From: Ctenopharyngodon idella
Lineage: Eukaryota; Chordata; Actinopteri; Cypriniformes; Xenocyprididae
Length of the DNA: 64,000 nt
Direction of reading: 5' to 3'
Assembly: GCF_019924925.1 (NCBI RefSeq)
Contig: NC_067233.1
Coordinates: 5,689,335 to 5,753,334 of the forward strand
The notes under the pieces: model-generated
What the model was told of the DNA's origin: nothing
Database searches by the model: none
The model's input: the letters and a program-made list of their open reading frames with translations, nothing else
Shown here: piece after piece, positions 35,465 through 48,582 of the stretch
Layout: the number at the start of each line of letters is the position of its first letter
Position numbering within the stretch: the stretch's first letter is position 1
Program-made: the position numbers and the translations under genes

Positions 35465-37599
35465 AAAGGACATTTTGGATATCTCTTTTTATCATACCAT
35501 GAGTCAGAAAATACTGTCATAAAATCTGACAAATGATATATGAACAAACCCATCTGTAAAAACATTCAGATTATAGAAATAAAACTTACGTTTGGTGTAT
35601 GTAAGTGCTACTAAAGTGGAGATTTCTGGCTCAGTGGAGGGAAAAAAGTCATTTTGAGAATATTTCTGTTGTAATTATTATCTACAGACGCAAGTAGATA
35701 AAGTGCAATGAAATAAACACTTTAAAGTGTATTTTGAATGAAAAAACAAATGAAAAAAGTCTAAAATCTCAAAATTGGTTAGTGCATGAAGAAATTTTGT
35801 TTTTTCCTGAAGTGCCTTGCCTTAAACAGCTGTTTCTATAATGAAGTGCTAATAACAGTGAAGACTCATCTAAATGAGCAATAGAAAGGGTTCTTGTTGA
35901 CAGATTTTAAGTGAAATAGTAAAATCTTTGTTGTCCTGCATCATGTATTGTAACCATTTATGCAAAGTTGTTTTGTTTTTCTCTTTAGTAAGCTAATTTC
36001 ATTTCATTAGCATCAACCTTACTCATTCTATGCAATATTTGTTGGCCTTCATAGTGGAGTGCTTCATGCATAGTAGCAGCCAGAACTGCCCAGCTGTTCC
36101 TTTGAGCAGAACTCATTATCATATTAGATGAGTCTGCAGTCCCTAAAGCCATTCTCTGTTCGGCACTGAAACGCAATGCTGACCTACTACAAAGAGCCTG
36201 ATTGCTGAATCAGGGCTAAAATACAGAAGCTCACACAGAGCCACAGAGCTCCCAACCTGTGAATACAGTCACACCCGTCAGTATAATCATGCGCAGCTGC
36301 AGAAGGCCAGAATTACATCCGTGCTTTGTTTTTTCAATACCATCATAACTTCAGAGTGGTTCTTTATAGGTTTCCTCCAGATCAGCTTCCCATTACCTCG
36401 ATTATCCCTGCGAGTGTCGAGTTACAAGAGAAGAGCAGGTTAAGGTCGCTAGCGCTATGTGCTTGTTGAGTTCTCATGGGGTGGATTTGTTAATATGAGC
36501 CCAAATAGAGGCCATTACACCACTTCCATGAATAGGCCGCCATTGACTTCTGCATCAGCATTATAATAGCAGGCGTAGAGGGCACATGTGATCTCCCTGT
36601 GATCTCGTATCCCAGTTGACCTCTTTGTTCACACCAGCTCACACAAAGGAAATTCCGATCATTGACGCATGCTCGCCCAATCTGGTTTTTGAAGAAAACG
36701 ATGCAGCTCTGCTGAAACTGCCTCGATTGTGCTAGATGAACTTCATTGTGTGTTGCTGAAAGTCAATACCTGAGAAAGTTGCTTCTGTTTTGTCCCAAGG
36801 TCTTCTTGCAGGGAAACCGAAAAAAGGCTGGTAGTATGCAAAGGTTACAGCATCCAGATCGACATTTAATTTCCTCTAGGAATCCCGGCGGACTGAGAGG
36901 ATTACCTCAGTTTTGAATTACTCACTGGAATGTTGTCTCCATAATTACTTCTTGTGCTGTTGGTGAATACATTCCACCCGGTACCTGTAACAGTCTTGAC
37001 TTGTTTTGTTTAAAAAAAAGTTGTGCTATGTGTATGTATAAAATAAGATGCTAGGGCTAAAATGCACTTTAATGCAATTTTAATGCAAAACGTCCGGATT
37101 GGGGATTGTATCTACATTGCAGAGGCTTATTTGAATGTTCCCCTGCTGAAGCTTTGAACCTGTCTAACTTTGAACTTCCAATCCACAACCTGAGAATAGA
37201 GAGAGAGAGCAAAGACGCCGTCAGGGCTCAGGGCTTCAAACTTTTAATCTTCTTCCGGCTCAAGTAAAATGAGAAATCCTTGTTTGTACGTAAGCTTCAC
37301 GGTGGATGATGATGATTCAAACAGTTCCACGCGTTTAAATGAGCTCTGCCGTTTCCTAGTCGACATTCGCAGAATTGCATATTACAGTTATTGTGAAGCC
37401 AAAACTGCAGACTCTCCTGCAGTAAACTCAGGGTGAGGTATAGGTTTGCACATGCTCATGTCCTGAAAAAACAAGAATTTGTCTGTGAGTAAATTTTCTG
37501 TTCAAATGTTTTTCTTTTTGCTAAAACAATAAGTGGTTTTGGTATGTATTTTATGCATTTTGAAGTTAGTGTTGTGAAATGCGACACTTAGATCGCTGT

Positions 37600-38310
37600 T
37601 GAGCAGATTCGTAAACACCTTTGATTGGCCATTATGTTCACACGCTCATCAGATATGTCTGTGATTGGCTACAATACTTCAAAAACTTGTTGTAAAGAGA
37701 CATCAATGACACTCTTCACCGAGCGCTTACACAGATACACACAAGAATTTAGTATTCGAAAATTTCAGTATTCGGTACCAATACCATTAGAATTTAGCAG
37801 TTCTCTGTACCAATTTCGGCACCAGAGCAAAAACTTTTAAAGTAAGTACTTTAGAAAATGTCCCGTTTTGTCTCATCCATTGGTGATCACTGTCAGTCAT
37901 TGCAATTTAATATGGTTATCAATCCAGAAACGTTGCAGTGTACTTAGCAGCATGAAAAACTAAACTCTCGTGAAAACTCCCATCATACTAAAAAGCTGTG
38001 GCTCGCGTTGAACAAAACAAAAAGCAGATTCTGATTAACCTACTGACTAGCACTTCTGATAGGCCATTGCGTTCACACACTCAACAGATATGATTGTGAA
38101 GGGCTACAATGCTGAACGCTTGTAAAAACACACTGTAAATAGAAACCTTTGATGCTCAGAAAGCCCTCAAACAAACACAAACGAGAGCGTCTATCAGCAG
38201 GTACTGAATATACCCGGTAGTAGGTACTACCGGTACTGCAGAAATGCATACTCTGTAAACTTATTTATTTATTTAGTTAGTTAGTACCAGCTGGTACTAG
38301 TAGTATTTGA
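37600..38310. repeat. Diverged dispersed repeat related to 47671-48080
   Basis: It shares GCAGATTCGTAAACACCT, GATATGTCTGTGATTGGCTA and TTCACCGAGCGCTTACACAG with the 47671 copy. A second related block at 38040-38170 lies in the same orientation. It ends TAGTATTTGACAACCCTAG, similar to the 48062-48077 end. Confidence 0.6.
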
Positions 38311-38469
38311 CAACCCTAGTTGCTTCCATCTAAGCAGAACCATTATACATAAAAAATTACACTTTTTTCTCCATTTTCCCCATATGTGAAGTGTAGTTCA
38401 GGAATGGCTAATTTTGCATCTAGAAAGCAAAATACATTAATTTAAACACACTACTCTTCAATATATTTT

Positions 38470-38943
38470 TTTAGAAAGAAATGGATGCTTTTATTTAGCA
38501 AGGATGTGTTCAACTGCTCAAACATGAAAGTAAAGACTTTTGCGTTGTTTTAAAAAAATCTATTTAAAGTAAATTATTTTAAGAACTCTATTCTTCAAAG
38601 AATCCGAAAAATGTATCCACAAAAATATTAAGCAACACAACTGTTTTCAACATTGATAATTATAAGAAATGTCTATTGAAAACCAAATCATCATATTAGA
38701 ATGATTTCTGAAGGACAATGTGACACTGAAGACTGAAGTAATGATGCTGAAAATTCAGCTTTGAACCACAGGGATAAATTACATTTTAAAATATTTTCAA
38801 AAATGTTTCATTTAAAATTAGAAAAATATTTCACAGTATTCCTGTTTTTACTGTTTTTTACTGTATATAAATGCAGCCTTGGGCAGCATGAGAGACTTCT
38901 TTTAAAAACATAAAAAAAAAAATCTTTTGACTGGTAGTGTATG
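38470..38943. repeat. Copy of the ACTACC-ended dispersed repeat
   Basis: It contains CAACACAACTGTTTTCAACA, GATTTCTGAAGGACAATGTG and the right end CTTTTGACTGGTAGTGTA. Confidence 0.7.
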
Positions 38944-39952
38944 AAAAATATGTTTGATAATTGGGTTTTCAGTGTTGATCCTCTCATGCATTGTTACAGG
39001 CAGCTAATTGATTGAAGAGCAGGTACTTCAACTTTGTGTGCTATACTTCAAGGAGCTAATGAGCTGCCATTCTTTTATAACCTCATCAACACCTCTTCAC
39101 GCACTCTCCACTTCTAAACAGCAGCAGAAACGAGCCAAGACAAATATTATGTTTAGGCGTGTGCTGTCCAATGCACTCAGCATGCGTCTTCCATCCTCCT
39201 ATTGATCTCACCCGTCTCCTGCGTTTGAACGTGACTTACATGAGTAACATTGGACGGTGAGGCCTTCAAAGCATGACAGCAGTCTCACAAACACTCAGGG
39301 ATTAGGTTTTACAGAGCCAAAACACAAAATATGAAAAAAATTGGCGATTAAAGGCTTAATTTCTATTTCGGAAAAGTTGCAAGTCGCAGCAGTCAGCTTT
39401 GATTAAAGTTCCACCCGGTTTGGCGTTTGGGCCTCTTACTCTAAGCTCCTTAGGGAAGCCGTCTATCTTCTCACAGATATATGAGCCCAGCTCAGCAGAC
39501 ACCAACTCGCCAAATTCTGCTGCATTCAATGAGCCATCAGTAGGCCGCTGGGGTCATTTTCAAAATGTTCCTAACAGACGGTTTTAAAAGCCAAAAGAGC
39601 AAGTCAGCTGAAACGATGATCGATAGGAACTGGGCTTTCCTTCCACCTCAGCCTCAGCCAGATTTCCCTACTGCAGCCACATTGGCCTGGTTTTGCCTGT
39701 CCTTTAGCCCAAGGTGTTCAGAGGAGATAATGCAGGAGGCAATATGCCATGCTTATGAATCTAAGCACTATGGAAATACTCCTCATTGAGGGTAATGATA
39801 GGTACAGATTTTGTGTGCACTTACAGCTGTGCTCTGACTTACACCCCTATTCAGAGGACAGATTGTGACCCTCAGTATCAACTATGTTGTAATAGTCGGT
39901 GTTGGGCAACCTATTTGAAGTGAAAAAATAAGAAAGTAAAGAAATTAAACGT

Positions 39953-40328
39953 TATATGTGACCCTGGACCACAAAACCAGTCACAAGTAGCACAGGTATA
40001 TTTGTAGCAATAGCCAACAATACATTGTATGGGTCAAAATTATCAATTTTTCTTTTATGCCAGAAATCATTAGGATATTAAGTAAAGATCAAGTTCCATG
40101 AAGATATTTTGTAAATTTCCTACCGTAAATATATCAAAAATGTATTTTTGTGAGTGGATATGCATTGCTTCGGATTTTCAAATATGGATATGCATTGCAT
40201 TTCAAATAGTTTTATCTCAGCCAAATATTGCCCTATCCTAACAAACCATACATCAATGGAAAGCTTATTTATTCAGCTCTTTCAGAGGAAAAATTGACCA
40301 TTATGTTTTGTTTTCAGGGTCACATATA
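39953..40328. mobile_element. MITE with TATATGTGACCCTGGACC / GGGTCACATATA termini
   Basis: The termini are perfect in their outer 12 bases. The interior (GTTCCATGAAGATATTTTG, CATACATCAATGGAAAGCTT) matches a repeat widespread in cyprinids from memory. A small internal duplication of TGGATATGCATTGC is present (40157 and 40187). The next element begins 10 bp to the right. Confidence 0.8.
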
Positions 40329-40338
40329 TGTATATATA

Positions 40339-41099
40339 CAGGGCTAATTGCGGGTGGATTTCAGCAGCGGCGTGTACTTTGTTCCGCCACTTTGGCGGAT
40401 TAAATTTTATAATATAAAACATTTTGCAATTGTGGTCTTTTAAAAAGGCCTCTGAAATAATAAACTAAGTGCAATGTAGTGTTGTCAAAAATATAGATTT
40501 TTTCAATACATGTCGATACTAAAATATCTAAAAAGCTTCTAATACTCATTTTTCACAGGATAGATACACGATACCAGATGCGCTTTCTCTCTCTCTCATC
40601 TCTCCGATAGCAAGTTCACACACAAACCTGCCTTCCGTCATTCACTCATTTCATTTGCTCCAGATGAATATTGTTGGTGTTACAGGGCTTGAATTTCAGC
40701 GTGGGATTGCATGAATTGGGCATAGTTTTACTCACTCTTGCAGATTTTGTGCTCACACCCAAAGTGTACGCACATGAAGTTCTAAATTGTACTAAATTCT
40801 TTTTCGCTGCTTATTGAGCTTAAACTGTCAAAAACACAAAATAATGTCAAAATGGCGGTCTTGGCAAATACAACTGAGAAAGAAAATGCATGTGTAATAG
40901 TATAATGGATCAGTGTGTCAGGTCTTAAAGTGACAGCAGCCTAATATACCTGCTGCCAAATTATGAGATAATGTTAAAAATATCTATATGGCAGTTTTTT
41001 CCCCATGGTATCAATGTCAAAATTGTGACCAATGAAAATGCTGAGTGGCTAGTAACTTTGGAAAACCACTAGCCACAGTGACAATAATGTCAAGCCCTG
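40339..41099. mobile_element. Complete CAGGGCT-ended element, hAT-like (761 bp)
   Basis: The left end CAGGGCTAATTGC and right end AATGTCAAGCCCTG form short terminal inverted repeats. Flanking 8-mers TATATATA and TATGTATT agree at 6 of 8 positions, which would fit a decayed hAT target duplication. It is collinear with 27314-27988. No transposase frame was seen. Confidence 0.7.
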
Positions 41100-41138
41100 T
41101 ATGTATTTTCTAAACTTTGAATTTGATTAAAGGATTAG

Positions 41139-41365
<227 letters not shown>

Positions 41366-41413
41366 TTGATTATACCTCAGATAGCTTGGCCGTAAAGCTG
41401 AGTGTTCAAATTG

Positions 41414-41453
41414 TGACACTACATCAAAAAATCCTTTTTTTGATGTAGTGTCA
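41414..41453. repeat. Perfect 18-bp inverted repeat with 4-nt loop
   Basis: TGACACTACATCAAAAAA and its exact complement are separated by TCCT. Confidence 0.9.
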
Positions 41454-42400
41454 AAAAAAGGACTACATCAAAACTACATGAAAAACTTGTTACTGAAAAA
41501 GCTGTTCTGTTTTAAAAGCAGCTAAGCTACTGTCATGCTACTGAAAACACAGTTAAATTTCCCACAGTAGCATTTCTCCTTTTAGTTAGTTAGTTACGCT
41601 CCAACTCTGGTAATAGTCTATTACAATAAAATGGGTTTTAATGGGTTTTGCTGCTATTACTGCTTTTTGGAACATGTCTCTTTTCTTTTTCTCTCCCATC
41701 TGTATGGAGGCGTGCCAGTACTTTGCAGCTGCGTGAGAACAGAGTGAAGCAAGAGTGCTAGTTGTTTCTGTATGGAGGCGTTCAGAGACATTCTTTGGGG
41801 CTTTTTTTTTTCTCTCTCCTGTGTAAGCTTGCACATACCTGGCACATGATTGCGTGCAAAAATGACCACATGTGTGTAATGCATGGTGCATGCTGTGAAG
41901 AGATATAGTGACAGGTTATTAGAGGTGAATATAGAGGCTTGTTATTAAACTGCTTTGAACCTTTCACTCCCCATACACAATTAATGCAGAGAGAATCTAA
42001 AAAGCTTTTAAGAGCAGTGAAGTGGAGTCATCAGCCTTACAATGCGATCAACCTTCTTCTCTCTCCCCTTTGGTCTCCAGGTTCAGGAGTTTCTTGAGTG
42101 CAGGGGGACTAATGTGGTGTTTCTCTACTTTGTGCTGTGGTGTGAAGTGCAGAGCACCACATATATCATTTTCCAGCTGTATTCATGATGGACAATATCA
42201 GTAATGCTCAGAGAGTGGGATTAAAAGCTGTACTGGCTCTGGTTTTAAGAGATTATTCCACTCAGTCCTTGCACCTCTTTGAAATGGGATTTATGTATTA
42301 GTAATTCATGTAGAGTCTTTTGCACTCATGTTCTACCTTTATTTCTTATTTGGCCTGTCGTGGTGCTGTACTCCAAATTCCTGTAAAGTTCCATCTTTAA

Positions 42401-42560
42401 AGAATTAGTTCACCCCAAGATGAACTCATCCTCATTTCTTTCCAAACCTGTATGAATTACATTCTTCGTGTAACAAAAGGAGAAAGTTTGATGACTCTGT
42501 TGGTCACTACATGAAATTACAATGCAGTCTTCAAAAAGGACACGAAAGTATCAAATAAGT
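42401..42560. repeat. Left part of a GAATTAGTTCACCCC MITE
   Basis: TTAA then AGAATTAGTTCACCCC, followed by TTTCCAAACCTGTATGAATT. No right arm was found nearby. Confidence 0.6.
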
Positions 42561-42794
42561 ACTTCTGAAGCTATACAACAGCTTTTTGTTAAAGTAAAAA
42601 AAGTAGGAAGTAGTAATTTGTGAACATCCCAACTTCTTTTGAGTTAAATCATTTTATGAATCATTTGATTCAATTCACAAAAAAAGATCTGAATGATTCA
42701 TTCATGATTCGGACTGATCTGGTTCTTAAGTTCAGTCATTGTCGATCTGTTTCTCTAAAGAATACTTTAAATATAGTGCGTATGTTTTAATGTA

Positions 42795-43080
42795 CTATGT
42801 GTCACGTTATGGTGGAGAAGATGACGAGGCGAAGCATAGCAGCATAAACATTTATTAAATAAAACAAAAGAATGATATCCTACAAGAGAAACAAACAAAA
42901 CAGTATGACCAAGAACTGGAAGAACTAAGGCCAATATATACAAAAGATAATGAACTGAATACAAAACAGGTGTGATATAATCAAAGAACCAATGAATCGT
43001 ATAACAACAAAAGAAAAAGGGAAATAATGAAAACAAACTAAAAGTCCTTGAAAATGAAACTGAAACAACAGACACTATGT
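42795..43080. repeat. Possible fragment of a dispersed retroelement or terminal region
   Basis: GTGTCACGTTATGGTGGAG onward, with AACATTTATTAAATAAAACA and CAAGAACTGGAAGAACTAAG, is A-rich and resembles multi-copy cyprinid sequence from memory. It is followed by poly(T). The class is not identified. Confidence 0.3.
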
Positions 43081-43232
43081 GACTGTGATTTTTTTTTTTT
43101 TTTTTATTATTATTATTATTTTATAAACTAACCATCCAAATGAATCAATTCATTAAAATTATTTGGACAGAATCAATTATCTTAGGCCAGCACATTTGAT
43201 TAGTCACTAAAATAGCTTGACTATAAAGCTTA

Positions 43233-43995
43233 TACCCAGTTCAGACTGGGTTCGATTTTAGCCCGATTTTGCCACGATCTGCTTGACATAGGGTGTCGTG
43301 GGGATTCGTAAACAACAATGGCCGTTGGGAAGCAAGATTCAATTGTTTCAGCTCGTGTAGTGTGTCATAGTGGATGACAACCTATGCAGCGTCTGCGAAG
43401 CTTCACGACATCACGACAGAAAGACTAGCATGTTTAGTTTTTTTTTTTCAGTTGTCCACGACGAGTTTCGTCACGTGTGACACTGGCCAATAGGAGCACA
43501 GAAGCGCCACATGCTTTCAAACATGTGGAAATGAAAGAGGGACAATGGTATCGTTCCTGCTAGGTGCAATTTTACAATGGAGGAAATGTTTGTGGAGCTA
43601 TGGCAAAAATACTCCTGCGTTTATGATGTTTCCTCGAGGGACTTTTGCAACAGAGTGAAAATAGGTAAATAAAACATATGTTACCTCAGTTCTCTTTGGA
43701 GGAAATCCAAATATCTATGCATTCCAGATATGTGTCTACTTTTGGGCTTTTCTGACGACAAGACAGAGCAAAATACGCTGCTAGCCATTGTTTGTTTACT
43801 CGCATCTTCTGCCAGTCGATATTTCCGTCTTCTTGATGAGAGCACGCACGTTGTTGAAGACGGCAAGCGATGAATGGTCGGGTAGCAACGTGTAGTTTCT
43901 TGTCCACAACAAGATTTTAGGAGTCAAAATCGTATTAATCTGACACAGTGACTATCATAACCGACAAAAATATTGTGTAGTCTGAACCCGGCACA
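43233..43995. mobile_element. Element with TTCAGACT terminal inverted repeats
   Basis: ACCCAGTTCAGACTGGGTTC at the left pairs imperfectly with GTGTAGTCTGAACCCGGC at the right. The interior is diverged, with no transposase frame; class unresolved. Confidence 0.5.
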
Positions 43996-45119
43996 GCAAT
44001 GGTTTGTTTTTTTTTACACTACATCACTACATGTTGGGAAAAAGTAGCATGTTAAAGTAAAAGCTGCTCTCATACTACTGAAAAACAGTTAAATAAGTAT
44101 TGTTTCTCATTTTGTGCAAGAGTTATATAGAGCACTTTTTTGATAACCATTTATTTTAATTGCTTGAGCAATGAGCAACCAGCACTTTCTTCAGAACTTC
44201 TCCTTTTGTGTCACACAGAAAAAAGTCATTCAAGTTTGGAATTTTAATTTCAGAATGAACTTTGCGTATTTTTTTTTCTCCCTGACTCTCTACCACAGTT
44301 CTCACTGTGGTTTTCACAAAGAAGTGGTTTTGTTCAAGCTTTGATGTGGTGACATTTATCTGCATTCCTACATCTTTGTCAGTCAACAGTTTTCAGCATC
44401 TAGTGTGGTTCCTAATACATTCTTTACTGTTCTGCGTGGGTTGCGGTCGGTTGTGAACAAAAATGCTTTGTCTTTCTATCTTTTCCGGCCATGTTTTCGA
44501 AGATCAGAAATCTTTTAATTGCTCCACATCCACTTCCATCCAAGCTATTCTAATCCCAGCAGTTTAAAACTGAGGTGACCTGGGTCATCCATTATCTCTG
44601 CTAGGGATGCTTGGCACTTTTCCGCCAAGAGTTGGAATGTCAGAAGACAGTTCAAGGTAGGAATTTCCTGCGGCCTCTCACCATCAGGAAAGGCTGTGGA
44701 CATTCCAGCTCATCCTGCGCAACTGAAACATGTTGTCCAGCAGCCAAGAACTCTGCCTGTCCTAGGAGAGAACAAGAGCGGGGAGTGTGAGACCACAAGC
44801 ACGTCTGCAGTGTTTCTGAGACCTCTTTCCTTGTTTCTCGGCCCCTGAGGAATCCCGAACCACCTCCTCCTTTCCTGGGACACTCATTGACTATGACAAG
44901 ACGTCCCTTCACCTATTCTTCCCCTCCGGCTTATCTCTACTTCTGCCAATGAGTTGAGGAGGAGAACAGACAGCCTGGATCTTATCACAGACAAATGAAG
45001 GTCACTGTGAACATTGGTCGAGATGGAACAAACTTAATGACCCCATGATTTTTTTTTTTTTTTTTTTACAGTATGTTGGGCCGTGTCATTGGTATTATCC
45101 CTTTTTAAACCAAAAAATA

Positions 45120-45355
45120 GGCTACTGTACAAAATTTTGGTCGGTAAGATTATTTAATGTTTCTTAAAGAAGTCTCTTAAGATCACCAAGGCAGGCAATT
45201 ATTTGTCCAAAAAATACAGTTAAAACAGCAATATTGTGAAATATTATTACAATTTAAAATAAGGGGTTTCTATTGTAATATATTTTAAAATGTAATTTGT
45301 TCCTGTGATGGCAAAGCTGAATTTTCAGTGTCATTACTCCAGTCTTCAGTCTCTT
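45120..45355. repeat. Left part of an ACTACC-ended dispersed repeat
   Basis: CTACTGTACAAAATTTTGGT is followed by AAAGAAGTCTCTTAAGATCA, TACAGTTAAAACAGCAATAT and TCATTACTCCAGTCTTCAGT. Confidence 0.65.
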
Positions 45356-47183
45356 TCACACAATAATCCCAGTAAATTACCGTAAAATTACCAGAATGAC
45401 TTTACCGTTAAATACACAAATATGCGGTTCACACAAGCAGTGCCGTTCTGGATTTTTACCGTTAAGAGACTATTCACACATCAGCGCCAATAACTTAAAA
45501 AATTCTGTGTTGTCAGTCATCGTAAAGGACCTTTTTTTTTTTTTACTTCTGAATGACAGGTGTAAGGGGATGATCAAACAGAAGTTTGTAAGTTTTTGCT
45601 CTTAAAAATATAATAGTACCCAACTGCAAAGCCCCAGCACTGATTTAAGAAAGACAGTATTTAAAGTAGAATTTAGACTAAATCAGTCTGGGTCTAAATC
45701 AATCTGGGTCAGTCTGGGAATTTAGACTATATTGATCCTTCAATTTAATTCTCACTATTTAAACATTTAATTTAAGCAGGCGGAAGGCACTATTCATTTT
45801 TTGATAGGTGTTTAAATATCCCATTCTCCATGCAACGGACCTCTATGAGCAAACTTAAATAAGACTTTCTATCTTCACCAGCGAGGAAGTATTAAGTTGG
45901 CACAGTTGGTCCTTGGAGCATGCCTGGCTCTCAAGTCTTACTCATTTCAAGCGTTTGACAGAGTCTGGAAAATGTGATATATTGCGGGTCCCAGACTGAG
46001 TTTTCATTCTAAGGTTTTCTGAGATTTTTTCCTTGCCTATTCAGCCCACTTTAAAGAGCAGGCACCTCATGCATGCTTTATTCCCAAAGCCATACTTAAT
46101 GGACTGTTAAAAATGTCACCTATCAGCTGTCCGTAGTGCAAGTGTCAAAGAGCCCGGGGTCCAACAAATCTGCCATGCTGCCACACACAGGAGAATTCCA
46201 GCAGTGAGCTTATTTCCCATCGTACAGTCTGTTTATCTTGACTCTAGCGTTAAGCCTTGTGCCATGCATGCTAATTATTCTAGAAGATTAGAACCCGAGG
46301 AGGTAAAAATAGTTTGTGCCATCTACGTAATTATACATTCTGCATCACAATGTGATCCAAAATCCTTTCCCTATCAGTACAGAAAAGCAAGGTAAAGAGT
46401 GAAATTATAAATGAAATTTCTTATTTAACCCCCACCAGGCACTAACTAATAGCTGTGGTATATTAGTTTGAGAAAGGAGAAAGTCCTTTGCTTGTAAATT
46501 TAGATTAAACAGTTGCTTCATTGCTATGATAAATATTTATAAAATTATTTATGTGTGCAATGTTTTTTATTTATTTTAAACTGATGATTTACTTACTTTT
46601 CTAGTGTAGATTTGAAGAATATCTTGCAAATTGAACATTTTACACACAAAGATTAGTATGTTTTTTTTTGGAAAATGAAAATGTCATTGAATTGTAATCA
46701 CAAATACAAATGTCTTAAACCCTATTTAGATAGGATTAGTTTTTAGGACATATGTCTGCAAAGTAATTGTTTCTGTTGACATATGTATTTATCATCAGTT
46801 CGCACAAGATAAGTGATGCATGTAGAAATCACTGAAATTGGTTCGTGCCCCGGATTATGCATTATGCATTTGTGTACTGCATTATGCATAATGTATTATG
46901 CATATACATTGCCACACATTTAGCACAAATTAAACACTAAACATGAAGCATATTCATATATTTGGTATTATTAGGAGATTGAATTAAATTTTAAACAAAA
47001 TACAATGATCTTGCTAACATTACTGAACCTATAATTCTGCAATGCACATTAAAAGGACTAACAATTTGTTTGCTTTTTGCAGATCACTTATGTCCTCTCT
47101 TCTTTTCTAAAAAAGATGTTCAGAAAAACATACAACATACACACTTCCCCTCGTCTCCCTGCTCCAGTCACAATGCTTAGTTT

Positions 47184-47338
47184 GGAGCCGTTGCACAGTG
47201 GGTAGTGTGCATGCTTGTGTGTCGTGACACATAAAAGCTGTTGTGCTCAGGGGAATGTGGGTTTTAGTCCGGTCTGTACCATGTCTCATGCTCTATCCTG
47301 TAAAATTAGATGCAAATGGCTTAAAAAAAAAAAAAAAA
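47184..47338 (+). mobile_element. tRNA-derived SINE with poly(A) tail
   Basis: The head GGAGCCGTTGCACAGTGGGT contains an A-box-like TTGCACAGTGG. A B-box-like GGTTTTAGTCC lies about 60 bp further on, near 47260. The copy ends in 16 A (47323-47338). The two boxes are diverged and the middle does not fold as a tRNA, so it is a retroposon and not a functional tRNA. The family is not named with certainty. Confidence 0.6.
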
Positions 47339-47670
47339 GTTTTACATGAGTATCAAATGTTATGTTTTTGCTGTTGCTGTCTTTTTTGTTACTCTACAAG
47401 CAAGCAAATCCCACGCTTGCTGTGTAGACAGCAGATCAATCCAGTTTTGCTGCACTGCTTCGTAGACAAGATGTAAGAAGTTCCATTTGCATGTTGAATT
47501 AATATTTATGTTTTATACCATTAGTTGTTAAATGTGCAGTGCCGTACATTTAGTAGACTGAGCAGCTCATTATTCATTATTCAGTCATCGGGTATATTTA
47601 TACCAAAATGTTTATTAACATTTCATCCAGTGTTCAGCAATTTTTTGAGCTGCCAGTGCAGATTCAGTTG

Positions 47671-48077
47671 AGCGGATTCGTAAACACCTCTGATTGGCAG
47701 TTGTGTTCACATAGTCATCAGATATGTCTGTGATTGGCTACAATGATCAATGCTTCAAAAACATGTTGTAAATAGACATCAATGACGCTCTTCACCGAGC
47801 GCTTACACAGATACACACGGGAGCGTTTGAAAGCAGGTGTCTATCAGCAGGGCTGATAGACACCTGCTTTCAAATGCTCCCACTTTCAAAACGCTTTTAA
47901 ATTCAAACACTTCCGTGTGTTGATCATTGTAGCCAATCACAGACCTGTCTGATGAGTGCGTGAACACAAAGGCCAATCAGAGGTGCTTACGAATCCTCTT
48001 AATGGCGCTCAAAGAGTCACATTTTTAAAATTCCAGTACCGACTTGGTATTGCGGTCGGTACTTTTGACAACACTAA
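47671..48077. mobile_element. Large palindromic repeat with a near-perfect hairpin core
   Basis: The left arm (GCGGATTCGTAAACACCTCT, GTCTGTGATTGGCTACAATG) is mirrored in the right arm (CATTGTAGCCAATCACAGAC, AGAGGTGCTTACGAATCC). The core is the hairpin listed at 47819. The right flank GGTCGGTACTTTTGACAAC is shared with related repeats. Confidence 0.75.
47819..47881. repeat. 63-bp hairpin, 30-bp arms with one mismatch, 3-nt loop
   Basis: The inner 22 bp of each arm are exactly complementary (left arm ends GGTGTCTATCAGC, right arm begins GCTGATAGACACC, loop AGG). The only mismatch is GGGAGCG against CATGCTCCC-side T/A. Confidence 0.92.
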
Positions 48078-48582
48078 TAAAAAGACAAAAATATTGATTG
48101 GTTCACTCATTTGTGTGGATTAATTTACTAATTTTGTCTTATTTGTTTTAGCAAATCATTTGGCACAGGAAATTTCCAAGCAATGTTTATGTTAACCAGA
48201 ACTAAAATTATTAGAAATCAGTCATTGAAATAAAATAATATAAATATTAGATGTGAAAGTTAAACTTAAAAACTCAAATGAAAATTAGAAATGTTGCTTT
48301 TGCAACTAACAGAAATAAAATAAATTAAAGCTAAATATAAAAATATAAAAAAAAAACTAATAAAAATGACAAAACACATAGCAAAATTACTAGAACTTAA
48401 AAAAAATTAAATGAAAACCGAAAATATAAAATTGAAAGCAAATATGAATAAATACTATAATAGTATATAAATACTGCTAAAATAACACTGCTTTTAAATT
48501 GAGCATTATACCCATAATAAACCAAATTTTAAGGGTGCTGCTGGCTGCTGGTGCCCTGGTGCGGTTCGAATGACTCCTTTAA

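Noticed and set aside
47184..47275. Functional tRNA gene
   Set aside because: The boxes are diverged, the cloverleaf stems do not form, and a poly(A) tail follows, so it is a SINE.
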